DNA of 64,000 nucleotides from Medicago truncatula (GCF_003473485.1 NC_053048.1:40048755-40112754); one strand, 5' to 3'. Numbered from the stretch's first letter, positions 36,765 to 48,450 are shown. Translations and numbers: made by a program. Notes: a model not told the origin generated them from the sequence alone.

Positions 36765-36900
36765 GCAGTTCGCTTCGGTACGTGGTACGGGTTCGGGTAC
36801 GCGGTATACAACTTTCAAAGAATCAGGTACGTAGGGGGGTATACATAGTTGGTACGCTATTTCGGTTCGCGGTACGTGCTAATATATTAATCGGTACATG
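36765..36900. repeat. GGTACG-rich repeat
   Basis: About seven GGTAC(G) cores occur in 125 bp (36778, 36784, 36796, 36826, 36851, 36871, 36893), interleaved with 'ttcgggt' and 'ttcggtt'. It adjoins the 5' break of the decayed locus at 34077-36740. Nature unknown; possibly a transposon end with subterminal repeats. Confidence 0.6.
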
Positions 36901-37224
36901 TTATAAAAAATAATAACTAAATAAACAAAAAATGATTAAAAAAATTAATTCAACTTCATTTTAATAAAAAACAATTTATAAAATAGGCTGCTAATGTTAT
37001 CAATCTACACTCACTTCCTTTTAATAAAATTAAATAACCTATGTTTTGTTTTCTAAAATGATTGTTTTATAAAATGATTGTAACTTATAAGTAAGATTAT
37101 AATTTGTTTTGAAAAGGGGTCAGATTAGCATTTGTAAATAGTCCAGCTTCAACAGTTACAACATGAAAATGGTTCAGGCCCATATACTAAGTCCAGCGGT
37201 CCAGTAAAAACAAAATCCTAAAGG

Positions 37225-38012
37225 TCATCTTCCTCCTTCAGATTTAGACTGTAATAACAATTGCGATTCAGTTTTCAAACCCAATTTTCTTCTAGATCTA
37301 TTGATTCTTGTTGTAACAACGGCTTCCTCCTTTACATCATCATCTTTAGAAACCGTTTCTTCCTTATTTCTAGATCTATTTTTCCGGATTTTCTGCGGGA
37401 AATCGGAATACGCTTGTGACTGCAAATTTTCAGGCGAATTCTGGCGAACCAAATGGTTCGTGCAAACCGATTCGCGGTTCTCCTAAGGTGGCGACGAATT
37501 ATGTGACTCTGGTATAGAAGGTTCTTCGTATTGATACAGAGGACCTAATTTCATCTTCAAATCTTCATCAATGTCAAAATATTCCTTCTTTCGCTGGCTC
37601 TGGCGCCTCTCTAATTTATTAATCTCATCAAGAATAGTTTTGCGATTTAGTCTATCAGGAGCTGTATAACTAACAAGCTTTTGTGCTAAAGCAACATGTT
37701 GTTTTGACAATCACAAGTTTTTCTTTGATAACCTTGTTAATGAATCAGAAAGAGCATGCATACCTTCATTAGTTCTCGTCAGCCACTTCATACGGTCCAC
37801 AAATTTCACGAAGTCATTCTTTGGGATCGGTGCAGTAAGATATGCTGGATAAGATTGAATAAGTCTTCATCGGTGTAGCCATGTTCATGGATTTTCTTGA
37901 GGGTAAACATCTCTAGATCAAAACCAATTTGAATTAACAAGGAACATGCTTCATTGATTATCGCTTGTCGCTTGGGAACAGATGCTTCCTCTAAGAGAAT
38001 TGACTGAGCCAT
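37225..38012 (-). pseudogene. Decayed gene of unknown family
   Basis: The ATG at 38012 starts MAQSILLEEASVPKRQAII and continues EACSLLIQIGFDLEMFTLKK to about 37838. There the frame shifts to SYPAYLTAPIPKNDFVKF-like text ending KKNL followed by TGA (about 37710). The next frame carries LSKQHVALAQKLVSYTAPDR, a charged helix, then TAG (37485-37483), and reads on in phase to 37225 through a basic tail. One frameshift and two in-frame stops make an intact product impossible without unusual decoding. The wording (alpha-helical, no signal or membrane segment) matches no family I can name. It could be a processed copy, as no introns are seen. It may once have joined the locus at 34077-36740. Confidence 0.5.
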
Positions 38013-40228
38013 GCGATCAATCTAGTCGATTGCAGAGAAGGAGAACGATTAGGGTTTCTGTGTTCTCTTTTTGATGGGTGTGTGTTGCAGTGTTGTTGAT
38101 AACTAGGGTTAGTTGCCCCTTTCTCAAGAAAAGGGCATTGGGTTATCAGGCCCATCTTTTTTGAGGGAAAGTCCCATTTATTCAATAACACATTCTTTTT
38201 TTATTTATTTTTAGGGACGTCATTCTTCTTTTCATTGTTAATATTTTTTAGGCTTAATATTGGATTAGTTTCTAGATTTTAACCCCTCTATTTCTGACTT
38301 TCAATTTTATCCAATCCTCTCTATTTTGTCAATTTCAAAATGAAACCAAACACCTAAGTTAAATATATTAGTGTAGGGACTTAAGAACGAAATGACTCGT
38401 TATGACTTAGAAGGTGACTTCCATATTTCAGCATATATAAAACTAATATGTAGTTTGGTGAATATTAGTTAATATAAATAAGGAGATTTGAAACCATTTT
38501 TCAAGTTGATTTTCTTAAGTAAAAACAACCAATAAAAATATAATTATATAATGTACCAATATACGTGTACTGTTTTTTATAAAAAAAAAAATAAAGGTAA
38601 AATTATACAATTCGTCTCTTAATTTAATTTTAAATAACACTTTTGTCCTTTATTTTTTTATTTAATTTTTTATGTTTTAAAATGTCAACATTGTTATCCT
38701 TTTTATCAAAACAAAATAAAAAAACTCATTAAAAAACTTATAAAAAACTCATAAACAACCCATATCTTCATCATACAAACATAGAAACTCAGATTTCATT
38801 GAAAAAATGATATAATACTGAGATTTTATAACATAAATGATTAAATCAAGAAAAAAAGAGATAAAAAACGAAAATATTACGTGAAATTAAGTTAAGCAAC
38901 GAATTGTGTAATTTTGCAAAAAATAAATTAAATATCGAATTGGATCTTTCAGCCAAAATTTGTTAGATTTTAGTCCAATTAACGTTTATATTTAAATGTT
39001 TATTTTGTACATGTCCAATTTAAACATTCTTTATTGTTGGAGAAAGATATGATAAACGGGAGATGTTACCAATTTAAGGTTGATATTCGATGATTGTAGT
39101 CTTTACATGAGGAAGATTTATTTCATATGACACAAATGAGGTTTACTGTTAGTTCGGGATACACACCGGATTAAATAAGTCAATGGCGTTTTTTTCAGTA
39201 GCAAACACGTGGTGTGCGGTGGTCAAAGTGGTTGCTGAATCTATGGATTAGTGGTGGTGGTGGAGGTGTGCGAGGATATGAAAGAGAGAGAATGAAAGAT
39301 AGTGTAAAATAAATAATATAGTGTTGTGAGAGCGGAATAAGAATATGTTCCTCATTTAATCTAACAGACATAATCAATTTTTCCATAATGAAAAAAAAAA
39401 AACTCCACTAACCCATGTTAAATGTCACCTACACATCAAATACTATAGATCTGAAGTTGTTTCGTCCTTCATTTTTTAATAGATCAAACACACTTTAATG
39501 AAAGTTGCTTATTGTACCAAAAAAACACATGCGGGTTGCGGAGAAAGTCTTTCACGAACACAACCTGAAATAAATATTATTTAGACACACTCACATGAAA
39601 TTAACAAAATTAAATAAAAAGTAATTAATTGCATCTAATGATATCATGTAATTTTTTTTATTCTCCTTTAATTTTCGCTTGGCTTTATGTGTGCTCAAAT
39701 ATTTTTGTTTGAGCTTGTGTCCAAATAAGTGTGTCTCCTACCAAGTTGCGTGTGGTTCTCATGTCTGCGCATGCAATGAAAGGTAAATATAATATTATTA
39801 AATGCCACGTTCTATGTTTCTTTCAAACCATAAAGATGACAATCTCATATGTGCGTGAGGAAAATGAATCACAGTATCACACTGTTCATAATTTGTAACA
39901 AGAGGTGAAATCCAAATCAAAGACTTGCTAGTTGCAAAAATCAATTACAGATTTGTATTTGTCATCTTCTTAAATTAAAAATCTTTTAAATATTAAGTGT
40001 ATGTTGGGTTTAACTTTCCATAATTAATTTTTGTAAAATTGATTCCAGCCTTTTTACTAGAAAATAATAACTCAAGTTAGGAACTTTCTAAAATAATTTT
40101 AGAAAAGGATAAGAATAGGGATATACACCTAATTGCTTACGTTGTTATACATACATCAACAAGAAACCATTTAGCCTCTTTAAAAGGCTGCAAAGACAAA
40201 GTGGATAACTCTCAAGAAAGCAAGAAAC
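38013..40228. other. Intergenic; upstream region of the first BAHD gene
   Basis: No gene. The part 39840-40228 is one of three copies of a BAHD upstream flank (others: 42448-43500 and 55469-56040). The last ~90 bp before the ATG at 40229 is nearly identical to the flank of the gene at 54067. The GGTGG run near 39250 is simple sequence. Confidence 0.6.
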
Positions 40229-41629
40229 ATGGTGAGTGTCCAATCTCAATCCATTGTAATCCCTTCCAAACCAACTCCTAATCCAAAACTCTTCTCATTA
40301 TGTGAACAAATCAAGCTTCGCACTCATGCTCCTCTCCTCTATGTCTTCAAACCACATAATCACAAAAACACCTCAACTTTCCTTGAAACACTTAAAAAAT
40401 CCCTTAGCCAAGCTTTGGTTGCTTACTATCCACTAGCGGGAAGGTTGAGTTTGATCAAAGGTGGAAGATGGGAAATTCATTGTAATGCCAAAGGAGCACT
40501 TCTATTAGAAGCCAAATGTGAAGAATTAACCAATTTGAACCAATTGGGTGATTTTGTACCAACTAATTTGGTATCACAACTCATACCAAACATTAATTAC
40601 AATCTTCCCATTGAAGATATTCCCTTATTGGCAGTGCAACTTACAAGGTTCAATTGTGGCGGTTTTACATTAGGTGTTGCCTTATGTCGAGCCGCAACTG
40701 ATGGAACCGCAACCATGTGTTTCATGAACGCATGGGCTAAGTTGGCGCGTGGAGAGAATTTGGATCCAAGTGAGTTTCCGTGTCACGATCGAACTATGTT
40801 GAATTCACGCAAACTCACACATTCTTCATCCTTACATCGGCATCATCATGAGTTTGACACGCCTCCTATTCAGGTAGATCATGATTTGGGCAACACTAGA
40901 GAAGTGAGTGTTGCTATTGTGAAACTCACGCGAGAACAAGTTTCAATACTTAAGAAAAATGTTAACTCTCGTGTGAATTTTCAACCCACCTCCAAAGATG
41001 TCCCTAAGACAAAACCTTACTCAACTTTTGAGGTTATTGCAGGATATCTTTGGAGGTGTGTCAGCAAAGCACGTTGCATGGAAAATAATGACCAACCCAC
41101 AAGGTTGTCCACATTAGTTAATTGTAGAAACCGCTTAAAACCACCTCTTCCTAGTGGCTATGCCGGGAATGCAGCATTTCCAACAGTTACACCAATTCGC
41201 TCCTTTAATGATCTTACTTGCAAGCCTTTGGGTGATGCGGTTGAAGATGTTCATAAAGCACTTGAAAGAGTAACGGAGGAATATGTAATGTCAGCACTTG
41301 ATTACATAGATAGGGAGAAGGACATGGATTTATTGAGATATAATTTCCACTATCCAGCAAAGAGTGTGTGCAAGGGACAATACAAGGGAAATCCAAATAT
41401 TTTTGTTGTAAGTTGGATGAATTTTTCGTATAAGGATGCAGATTTTGGGTTGGGAGAACCTGTTTATTTTGGTCCAGGGTACATGGATTCTGAAGGGAAG
41501 GCATTTGTTATGAATAATAATGGTGGTGATATTGTGGTGGCGATTTCTTTGGAGGTATCTTGTATGGATAACTTCAGAAAAATTTTCTATGATGATATCA
41601 AAGAGGTGTTTTGTACTTCCAAATTGTGA
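40229..41629 (+). CDS. BAHD acyltransferase A1, catalytic His replaced by Arg
   Basis: 466 residues, single exon, ATG to TGA, a normal BAHD length. BAHD enzymes transfer acyl groups from acyl-CoA to amines or alcohols in the cytosol. The closest wording I recognise is the spermidine/shikimate hydroxycinnamoyl-transferase group. Landmarks: YYPLAGRL (66-73), NYNLPIEDIPLLAVQLT (123-139), RAATDG (154-159) where the family has HxxxDG, TLVNCRNRLKPPLP, GNAAFPTVT, EYVMSALDYI, NPNIFVVSW, DFGLGEP (405-411; usually DFGWG), YMDSEGKAFVM. Arg154 is encoded by CGA at 40688-40690; Asp158 is retained. Copy A2 at 54067 differs at about 30 positions by eye. The intact frame suggests selection despite the altered active site. 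Substrate unknown. Confidence 0.9.
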   Translation: MVSVQSQSIVIPSKPTPNPKLFSLCEQIKLRTHAPLLYVFKPHNHKNTSTFLETLKKSLSQALVAYYPLAGRLSLIKGGRWEIHCNAKGALLLEAKCEELTNLNQLGDFVPTNLVSQLIPNINYNLPIEDIPLLAVQLTRFNCGGFTLGVALCRAATDGTATMCFMNAWAKLARGENLDPSEFPCHDRTMLNSRKLTHSSSLHRHHHEFDTPPIQVDHDLGNTREVSVAIVKLTREQVSILKKNVNSRVNFQPTSKDVPKTKPYSTFEVIAGYLWRCVSKARCMENNDQPTRLSTLVNCRNRLKPPLPSGYAGNAAFPTVTPIRSFNDLTCKPLGDAVEDVHKALERVTEEYVMSALDYIDREKDMDLLRYNFHYPAKSVCKGQYKGNPNIFVVSWMNFSYKDADFGLGEPVYFGPGYMDSEGKAFVMNNNGGDIVVAISLEVSCMDNFRKIFYDDIKEVFCTSKL

Positions 41630-42447
41630 TGGATGTTGTCCCAATATTTGACAATGAAATTTTCTTGCATGTACATGCATTTTTTGGTGCTTGTACTAGA
41701 GTTGATTTTCCAAAATGGAGTTGGTCAAATGTAGTGTGATTCAATTGGGAAAGAGTCGTGCAATTGCTTTGACTATTTCTGTTATATATAATTAAGTTTG
41801 AAATTAAGTTTTGATTTGAAAATTAAGAACTAAGGTTATTCAAATCTGTTGAAACTTGAAAGGTGGCTTAATATTTCTGATACAGTGACGTGATGCACCA
41901 CGTTTTTCTTTTGTTTGCACCGCCATCTATTCATTGATATCTAAATGGGTTCCACCAATAACTATTTATTAATGTAAAACAATAAAATCAACTCAAACAA
42001 TGATTATTTTAATGAAAAGTTGTGTGGAATCCACTTAAGATTGAGGTCTTAAGTGAGATCTTAGATCTTCGTAGATCCCCAATTTTTTTTTTCTTCCATA
42101 TTGTGGCTACCTATTAAGTACCGGATCTTAAAAGATAAAAACTCTAACCAATGTAGATGCTCTTAATAAATAAAATCACAACTTTTTAACAAGATAGGGA
42201 TGGATGAGGTGTAAAACAAGGACTTGTTATAAAGTCATTCATCTTAATACTATTCTCAAATACGTCTAATTACAAAGTTCTTATGCATTAATACCGGTGA
42301 TATGATTGCACATTATAAATAAATGACAGCGATTGCTAAAATACTTTTATATTTTCTCGACAAAAATATTCTTTATTTTTGTTTTTAATTGTAAAATCTC
42401 CATAATTTTAAGATGTAAATGCAATTAAATATTTACTGGTCTTATGT
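41630..42447. other. 3' flank of BAHD A1
   Basis: About 41630-41700 matches the 3' flank of the gene at 54067 in inverted orientation (the 'aaattttcttgcatg.acatgcat' region). Then AT-rich DNA without a gene. Confidence 0.5.
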
Positions 42448-42748
42448 GCAGTTTTTTTGGGTTATTGTTTTCTAGTAAAAAACTTAAAAAAATGCTTATC
42501 AGTGTTCCTGAACACACTTTAAAGATTTTAAATGATATAGTTTTATAATGTTTGTGTATTCAATACATTGTAAATTGTAGGTTTATTTTTTATAAATTAT
42601 TTCTAAATTTAAATTTTAAAAAAGTATTCAAGAGATACTCGTTAATAAGGAATACTCGATTCTTCAAATGAACTTTAACTTTAACTTTAGTTTTTTTTTT
42701 TTTTTAAAAGACTTTAAAATAGTTATTCATCAAAGTCTCACTTATTCA

Positions 42749-43068
42749 ATGACCAGAGTTAAACGAGGATCTATCGCTCGAAAACGGAGGACAAAAATGA
42801 GTTTATTTACATCAAGCTTTCGCGGAGCTCATTCAAAACTTATTCGAACTATTTCGCAACAGAAAATAAAAGCTTTGGTTTCGGCTCATCGGGATAGAGA
42901 TAGGAAAAAAAGGGATTTTCGCAGTTTGTGGATCAGTCGAATAAACGCAATAATTGCCCAAAATAAAAACAAAGTATACTGTATTTATAGTAAATTAATT
43001 TATAATCTGTACAAGAGGTCAATTGCTTCTTAATCGTAAAATAGTTGCACAAATAGCTATATTAAAAG
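42749..43068 (+). pseudogene. rpl20: Plastid-derived rpl20 fragment (NUPT)
   Basis: The ATG at 42749 begins [20 protein letters not shown], then [20 protein letters not shown], then [20 protein letters not shown]: chloroplast ribosomal protein L20. Near 43016 the frame shifts; the natural continuation [18 protein letters not shown] is readable in another frame to about 43068, where nuclear flank resumes. The 3' end of the gene is missing. There is no transit-peptide exon, and the sequence sits inside a duplicated nuclear flank that lacks it in the partner copy (55760). It is therefore a nuclear insertion of plastid DNA and not a functional transfer. Length about 370 bp (42700-43068). Confidence 0.85.
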
Positions 43069-43228
43069 GGAATGTCCGGCTTATCAATTTATCCTTTAAA
43101 TATTAAAATTTTGATATATTAAACTTTTTTTTTTGTCACAAGTTAAACAATAAATAATATTAAAAGAGCAATAATAGTTTGGTTGGTTTTGAAAAGAACA
43201 ATGATAGTAACATATGAAAGTCTTAGTG

Positions 43229-43312
43229 AGTTTAACTCAGTTGGTATGAACAGTGCATAAAATTTTATATGTAAGGTCCGGAATTCAAATCTCGGTAAAA
43301 AAAAAAGAAACA
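43229..43312 (+). mobile_element. tRNA-derived SINE
   Basis: A box-like 'gtttaactcagttgg' followed ~45 bp later by a weak B box 'ggaattcaaatctc', then an A-run. The same design is found inverted at 57836-57912. Typical legume SINE; diverged. Confidence 0.5.
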
Positions 43313-43782
43313 TGAAAATGAGAGGAAAAAAAGGTTAACTATGTTCGGTTATTAATATTTAAAAGAATATTAATTTAAGAAAATGGCAAATACAAAGCTA
43401 TAATTGATTTTTGCAATTAGCAAAGTCTTCGATTTGGATTTCACCTCTTGGACAAATTACGACAGTGTGGTACATTTTCCTCACACACGCATGTGAGTGA
43501 GAGTGTCATCTTTGGGGATTGAAAAAACATAGCATGCATCGTATCGTTTGGCTTTGTTCGTAAGTTTGGAAAGTAGGGGAAGAAAGAATTTAGAGGAGAG
43601 AAATATACGAGAAATTTTTCATATTTTTTAAAAGAAAATTTTGTAAGTGAGCGATAAATTAATGTTTATGATTATATTTTTAATTTGAAAAATACTATGG
43701 TAATATATATTAAATTTGAAGAATTTTTATAAACACTTATAAATCTCTACAAGTTAAACTAACCCATCTAAATTATTATCGA

Positions 43783-43858
43783 AGATAATCGAACCTGAGA
43801 TCTCGAAGAGGAGCATACTCCAGATCTCACGTCAGTACGACTAGGCCACCCGAGTGGG
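43783..43858 (-). mobile_element. tRNA-derived SINE fragment
   Basis: On the minus strand 'gggtggcctagtcg' (A-box region) is followed by 'gatctcaggttcgattatc' (B box GGTTCGA). Resembles widespread plant tRNA-derived SINEs. Confidence 0.5.
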
Positions 43859-46319
43859 TTAGAAGAGAGTACAAAGTTGAATTGTTAAGTGATAGATACA
43901 TGTACAAAGTTGAATTATTAAGTGATGGGTGGCATTTACCCTACACAAGTGTAAAACTTGTGTAGCATGCACAAATTCAAAAGTTACCTGCAGCTATGGG
44001 TTTGTAACCTGCTATTAATAAATACAATAAATTAATCAAACATTTGATTAATGTAAAATATTGGTTTTTTTGTTTTTGCTGGATGCACCCCCTCCTAACT
44101 CAAACACTAGCGGCAGTAAAACATAACATATTAGAAATTTGGTGCTCATGTTCAGATCTTCATTTTTCAGCTTTAAACACACATGTATCTCCATAAAATT
44201 CTTTCTAGAAACATCATACTCCATAACTCTCAAAGCAAAATAAATTTTAGATCTAGATTTGAATCAAACTCATATTCACGAAATCAATCCCATACCTTTA
44301 TCCTTTTTGTCACCTTAAACAAACCTGTTTTAATTTCTTGTAAATTTTAATTTTTTTCTCTTTTGATTTTGCCATTTTTCCTATGCGCTAATTAACCAAG
44401 GATTTATGGAAAATAAAATCTAGGACATGATTGGTTTATATACATTTTGTTGCTGATAGGTTTGAATAAAATCATTAATGTGTTTATTTTGTTACCCTTT
44501 TCCATCAATCAATGGGTTTTACTAATTCATGTGGAAGGGTGTCAAAAAGCATCAGCTTTATTTTCAGATTTGGATACTCGAGTAATGCATTTTCATCCTT
44601 TTTTAAATAATTTGAGCTTTTGGATAATGGTTTAAGGTACAACTATAATCATATTTTATGTTTTATTATAAGATCTTTATGAAAGTGTGTTGTTCAGTAT
44701 ATTGGTTTTACTCGAATTTATTTTTGTGTTTTTTGTTGGAAGAGTTTAGTTTCTACCTTTTTTGAATTCTGAAAAAATTTGAAGATTGATGAAGATAATG
44801 GAAGTTAAAGAAGAAGAGGGAAGAAGACGATGAATAGTAGAAAAAGAATGGTTGGTGGAGGGTTTTTATTTTTTATTTGTTTGAGTTTTGATGATGAATG
44901 TGATGAATTTTTTTGGATTTATTGATGAAAATGATGAATGTTGCTGGGTTTGATAGTGAACATGAAGATGAGATGAATATTGCCCAGATCCAATACTATA
45001 GTTACAAAAAAAAAACTGAATAAAATATTGACATTTAATAATTATGTGGGGTCACGTTTACTGTTCATAATATCTCAGCAGCAGGTCACAATAAGTTTCA
45101 GGTAACAGATCTCAACCGTTGATATATAATAATATTATATCAATGGTCCAAATAAATTTTCAACAACACATTATTTAACTTGTGTATGATACACAACTCT
45201 TTTGCTTGGGTACCGTAAACGCCACCGATGGATACATGTACAAAGTTGAATTGGTAAAAAAGAGGGGCCACAAAAGAGCATCTAAGATCCAACAAGAAAA
45301 TAAAACTAAACAGTTGTTCCAACCTTTCTAGACATGCAGCAACCAAAAAGATCATAAGAAAGCAACGTAACATCATTTTTAAATCTCCTCAAAAAGGAAA
45401 TGAAAAAACTTCATTCTTAAATAAATCAATGAGTACATCCTTTAATAACTATTATAAGCAAAAATCTATCTTTAAAATTTATTTAATAAATGATATAAAT
45501 GATCTATATATTAAACTACATATATTATTTATTAGATTACATACATAAACATATGCATCGCTAACTTTGTTCAGCGATGCACACATATTAATTTGTCTGT
45601 CATCCACACGTAATTCGCTGCTTTGGTATTTGATACAACACTATTAAGGAAAGAAAAGAAAAGAAAATAAAGCAGGGTTCAAATCTTGGCACATGAATAA
45701 AGTAAAATATAAACTAAAATCTGAAAAATATTCTTGATATCCATTTGACTAGAAACCAGTACCAATGTTTGTGTGGTCAAACCACAAATTTAATTTATTT
45801 AAGCATAATCACACAAATAAAAAATAGTTAAAAAATAAATAATAACTTTTTTTATTATTAGTAAAATAATTAAATGGTGTGTGTTTATGTATGTTTTTTT
45901 TTTACAAGAGTGTGTTTACGTATGCTTAAATAATTTGGATTTGTAATTTAACCACAAGAATTATCCAAAAACCATATACTTTTGGATGGAACAAATTACT
46001 TTTGGATCCGAATTCATTCATATTTTTTAGGTCCTTTGTCTTCATCAATTAGGGTACACGCTAAAGATTTAAAAAAGGAATTAAAATATAAATTTTGTGT
46101 TGAAATTTTTTCATTACATGAAAACTTTGTCTTAGACTACTGGAATTGTGTGAAACTTTGTGTGAAGCTTTTTATCCTTGAAAAAAAAATACTTGTTTCA
46201 TAATTGCGCATATCTAGCAAATTCTATTGTTGAATTGTTTTTCATATTGTTGTATCTTGCATGGCTTCTTCAAATTTCAGTATATCCGATTCTAATAGGA
46301 GATTTCACGTTAAATTTTT
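43859..46319. other. Intergenic; diverged segmental-duplication sequence
   Basis: Parts match 56060-56290 in order: 'gagagtacaaagttgaatt', 'agtgatagatac', 'aacaagaaaataaaacta', 'aaatctcctcaaaaa', 'aaagaaaataaagca.agttcaaatct'. Between the matches about 1.4 kb is unique here. No gene recognised. Confidence 0.55.
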
Positions 46320-47393
46320 CTTCAATTCGTTCTTAGATTTCAATTCTAATCGCTCCTTAACCACTTGATGGATATAATCAGTTGACTTATATATGAAAAG
46401 CGTAATTATGATAATTAGTTTCAGTACTGCAAAAATTTAGCTAAAAATGAAGTTAATATTGTTCTTAAAAGTTATTAGATGAAACTTGTATATAGTAGTA
46501 TGCTATTTTGGATATAATTTGTTAATCTTGGGAGTTGTATTTTTTTGTTCTTCCAGCTCTTAAGAAGAAGAAACGTTTACCTTTTGCTTATAGTTAGTCC
46601 ATAACATTATACTAATGTTTGACTAAACCAAACACCAGTTTAGAAGGTACAAACGTGGAACCAAATATAGGGTTAGCGTGTTTCGCTAATTAGATCAATG
46701 CTTAATCTAATTAGTGCTGAACACTAAGAAACTGAGATTAACATTGACTCGTAAAAATCAGTAATGATATGCGGAAAAAAGAACTGATTTGATTATAATC
46801 ACATGTGTCAATGCCATGCCGGACACTAATGTATTACATTTGCTCTAAAATGTCAGTGCTACATAGCTGATGAATGTTCTCTTTGCTAGAACTCTATATT
46901 TTCCTTCTTTTTTATGTGTTGGATGAAGCTTAGACTATAAAAAACAAAGAGTCCTGCTCATACCCAAACCAATCAGACTTGTGGCAACTAATGAAGTTGT
47001 GTACCTTTTACCAGGGACTGTGTTCCTTTTATAGCAGAGGTTTTGTGAGACTGATGCATATAAAACGGTTAGAGGCGTTGTGTGCATCTCAGTGTGATTT
47101 GTGGAACACTGCCTGATTTGATCAGGGGATCCGCTGGCGTGTGTTGCCGGAGTACCGTAGTGCTTTGACTTCTTAGGCCGAAGATCCTTACGAAATCGGC
47201 TTAGCACAATCCAAAACATATATGCTAATCAATTTTATTACATGAAAAGAAACAACACAAGAAGCACAGGATGTGTTCTACAAGTGCACCAAAGCACAAT
47301 CAACAATGCCAAATGAACAAAATCCTCTAAAGAAAAACTAATAGAACATACAAAACATTACCAAACAAAAATTAAACAGCCCCTAATCACAAC
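46320..47393 (+). repeat. Segmental duplication, copy 1 (partner 58850-60045)
   Basis: Long collinear similarity to 58850-60045, beginning 'ttcaattcgttcttaga' and running through 'accaaacaccagtttagaaggtac', 'gatatgcggaaaaaagaactg' and 'gttagaggcgttgtgtgcatc'. It is the 3' flank of the BAHD B gene/pseudogene pair, so the whole ~3-kb unit was duplicated in tandem. Confidence 0.85.
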
Positions 47394-48239
47394 TGTTGTA
47401 TTTGGCTTCAAATTTATGGTTTTGAGAAGTAGAGAAATCGTGACATGATTTCATCAACGTGTCACGATTTTTTAGGCAGTGAGCATGGTTTTTTAGGGTG
47501 CTCAATTGTGTCACGATTTTGGAAAAACGTGACACGATTTTCAACTTGCTGGGCACATTTTCAAGATAAGGTTGGTCGTACCTTGGGTCGTACGCACCAA
47601 TCGTGTCACGATTTGGACAATTGTGACACGATTTTGACAGTTGAAGACTGCTATATTAGTGTTTCTTTGCAGATTTTGAAGGAGAGCTTTGAGAGATAGA
47701 AACTTGGATTACAAAGGAGGTAACTTTAGGGTTGAGTGTTTTTGTAGTAAGGTTCTCTTGGGTTGAGAAACATTGTAAACATCTTGGGTAGTGAGATTTC
47801 ACCATTGGAAGGATCAAAAAGCTTCCCTTTGTGTTTTCTCTTAGGAATCATTGAGAGTGTGCGTGATACAAAAATGAGTAGAAATTAGGTCTTGTTCTTT
47901 TGTAAGCTTATAAGCTAATTTCTTGTAACTCTTTTGTAACACTTTCATCTTAGTGGATTGGAGGGCTGCTCTCTCCCCCAGATTAGGTCATATTAGATCG
48001 AACTGGGTCAACAATCTTGGTGTGTTTGTTCCTTTCTTTCATTGCTTATCTTTATTGATTTGATTATGCTTATGGTGTTGCTCTACACTTAGATTTAGGT
48101 TTGTTTTTGTTGTTGTTGTTTGGATACACTTTATCTATTGATTACCACTTCCTTTGGTCCACACATCTTGGTTATTCATTGGTGTGATTTTGTCCGAATT
48201 CACAAGAGCAATAAACCTTTATTTCCCTCAAAAAAAAAA
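47394..48239 (+). mobile_element. LTR-like insertion with repeated GTGTCACGATTTT
   Basis: Present in copy 1 and absent from the partner (60050). It starts TGTTGTATTTGG and holds at least five GTG(T/A)CACGATTT motifs between 47455 and 47640. The remainder ('ggattggagggctgctctctcc', 'cgaactgggtcaacaatcttgg') reads like the R-U5 part of a copia LTR. No ORF. The right end is near an A-run at 48230-48242 and is not resolved; a solo LTR is the best guess. Confidence 0.45.
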
Positions 48240-48450
48240 AATATTGAACCTTTATTTAAGGTTTTTTCTAGATTACCTTTGAAGAATGGTGGGTAATTTA
48301 CCCACCAACCAATGAAAATGAGCAATTTGTTGGTGGGGTCAAGATAGTTCATGATACCACTTAAAAATATGCTTATGCGGCTAATGTGTATTGATTGAGG
48401 TAAATTACCCACCATTCTTTCATGGGTACCCTAGTTGTCACCTTTATTTA
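48240..48450. mobile_element. MITE with terminal inverted repeats and direct flanking repeat
   Basis: Arms 'gaatggtgggtaattta' (about 48283) and inverted 'taaattacccaccattc' (about 48401) enclose ~100 bp. A direct repeat 'acctttatttaa' flanks the element (about 48248 and 48440), and the partner locus at 60060 has a single similar site, so it is a plausible target duplication of Mutator-like size. Confidence 0.6.

Larger units (their letters stand above)
42448..43500 (+). repeat. Orphan copy of the BAHD upstream flank (gene missing)
   Basis: Matches 55636-56040 in order: 'tgggttatt.ttttctagtaaaaaactta' (42459 / 55647), 'gattcttcaaat.aactttaactt', 'tcaatttatc.tttaaa.attaaaatttt', 'gcaaagtctt.gatttggatt'. 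The same text, inverted, lies at 39840-40070 upstream of BAHD A1. Here no BAHD gene is attached, and a plastid insertion interrupts it. Confidence 0.7.

Noticed and set aside
36502-36834. Open frame on the plus strand
   Set aside because: Antisense shadow of the minus-strand coding segment 36349-36740.
34077-38012. Joining both unknown minus-strand pieces into one gene model
   Set aside because: The junction between 37225 and 36740 contains a repeat block and no convincing splice sites, so they are listed separately.
42668-42748. N-terminal extension of the rpl20 frame
   Set aside because: The added residues come from an AT-rich T-run of nuclear flank; plastid rpl20 starts at the ATG at 42749.
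47455-47640. CRISPR-like regularly repeated short motif
   Set aside because: Eukaryotic nuclear DNA; the repeats are 12-13 bp at irregular spacing inside an LTR-like insertion.
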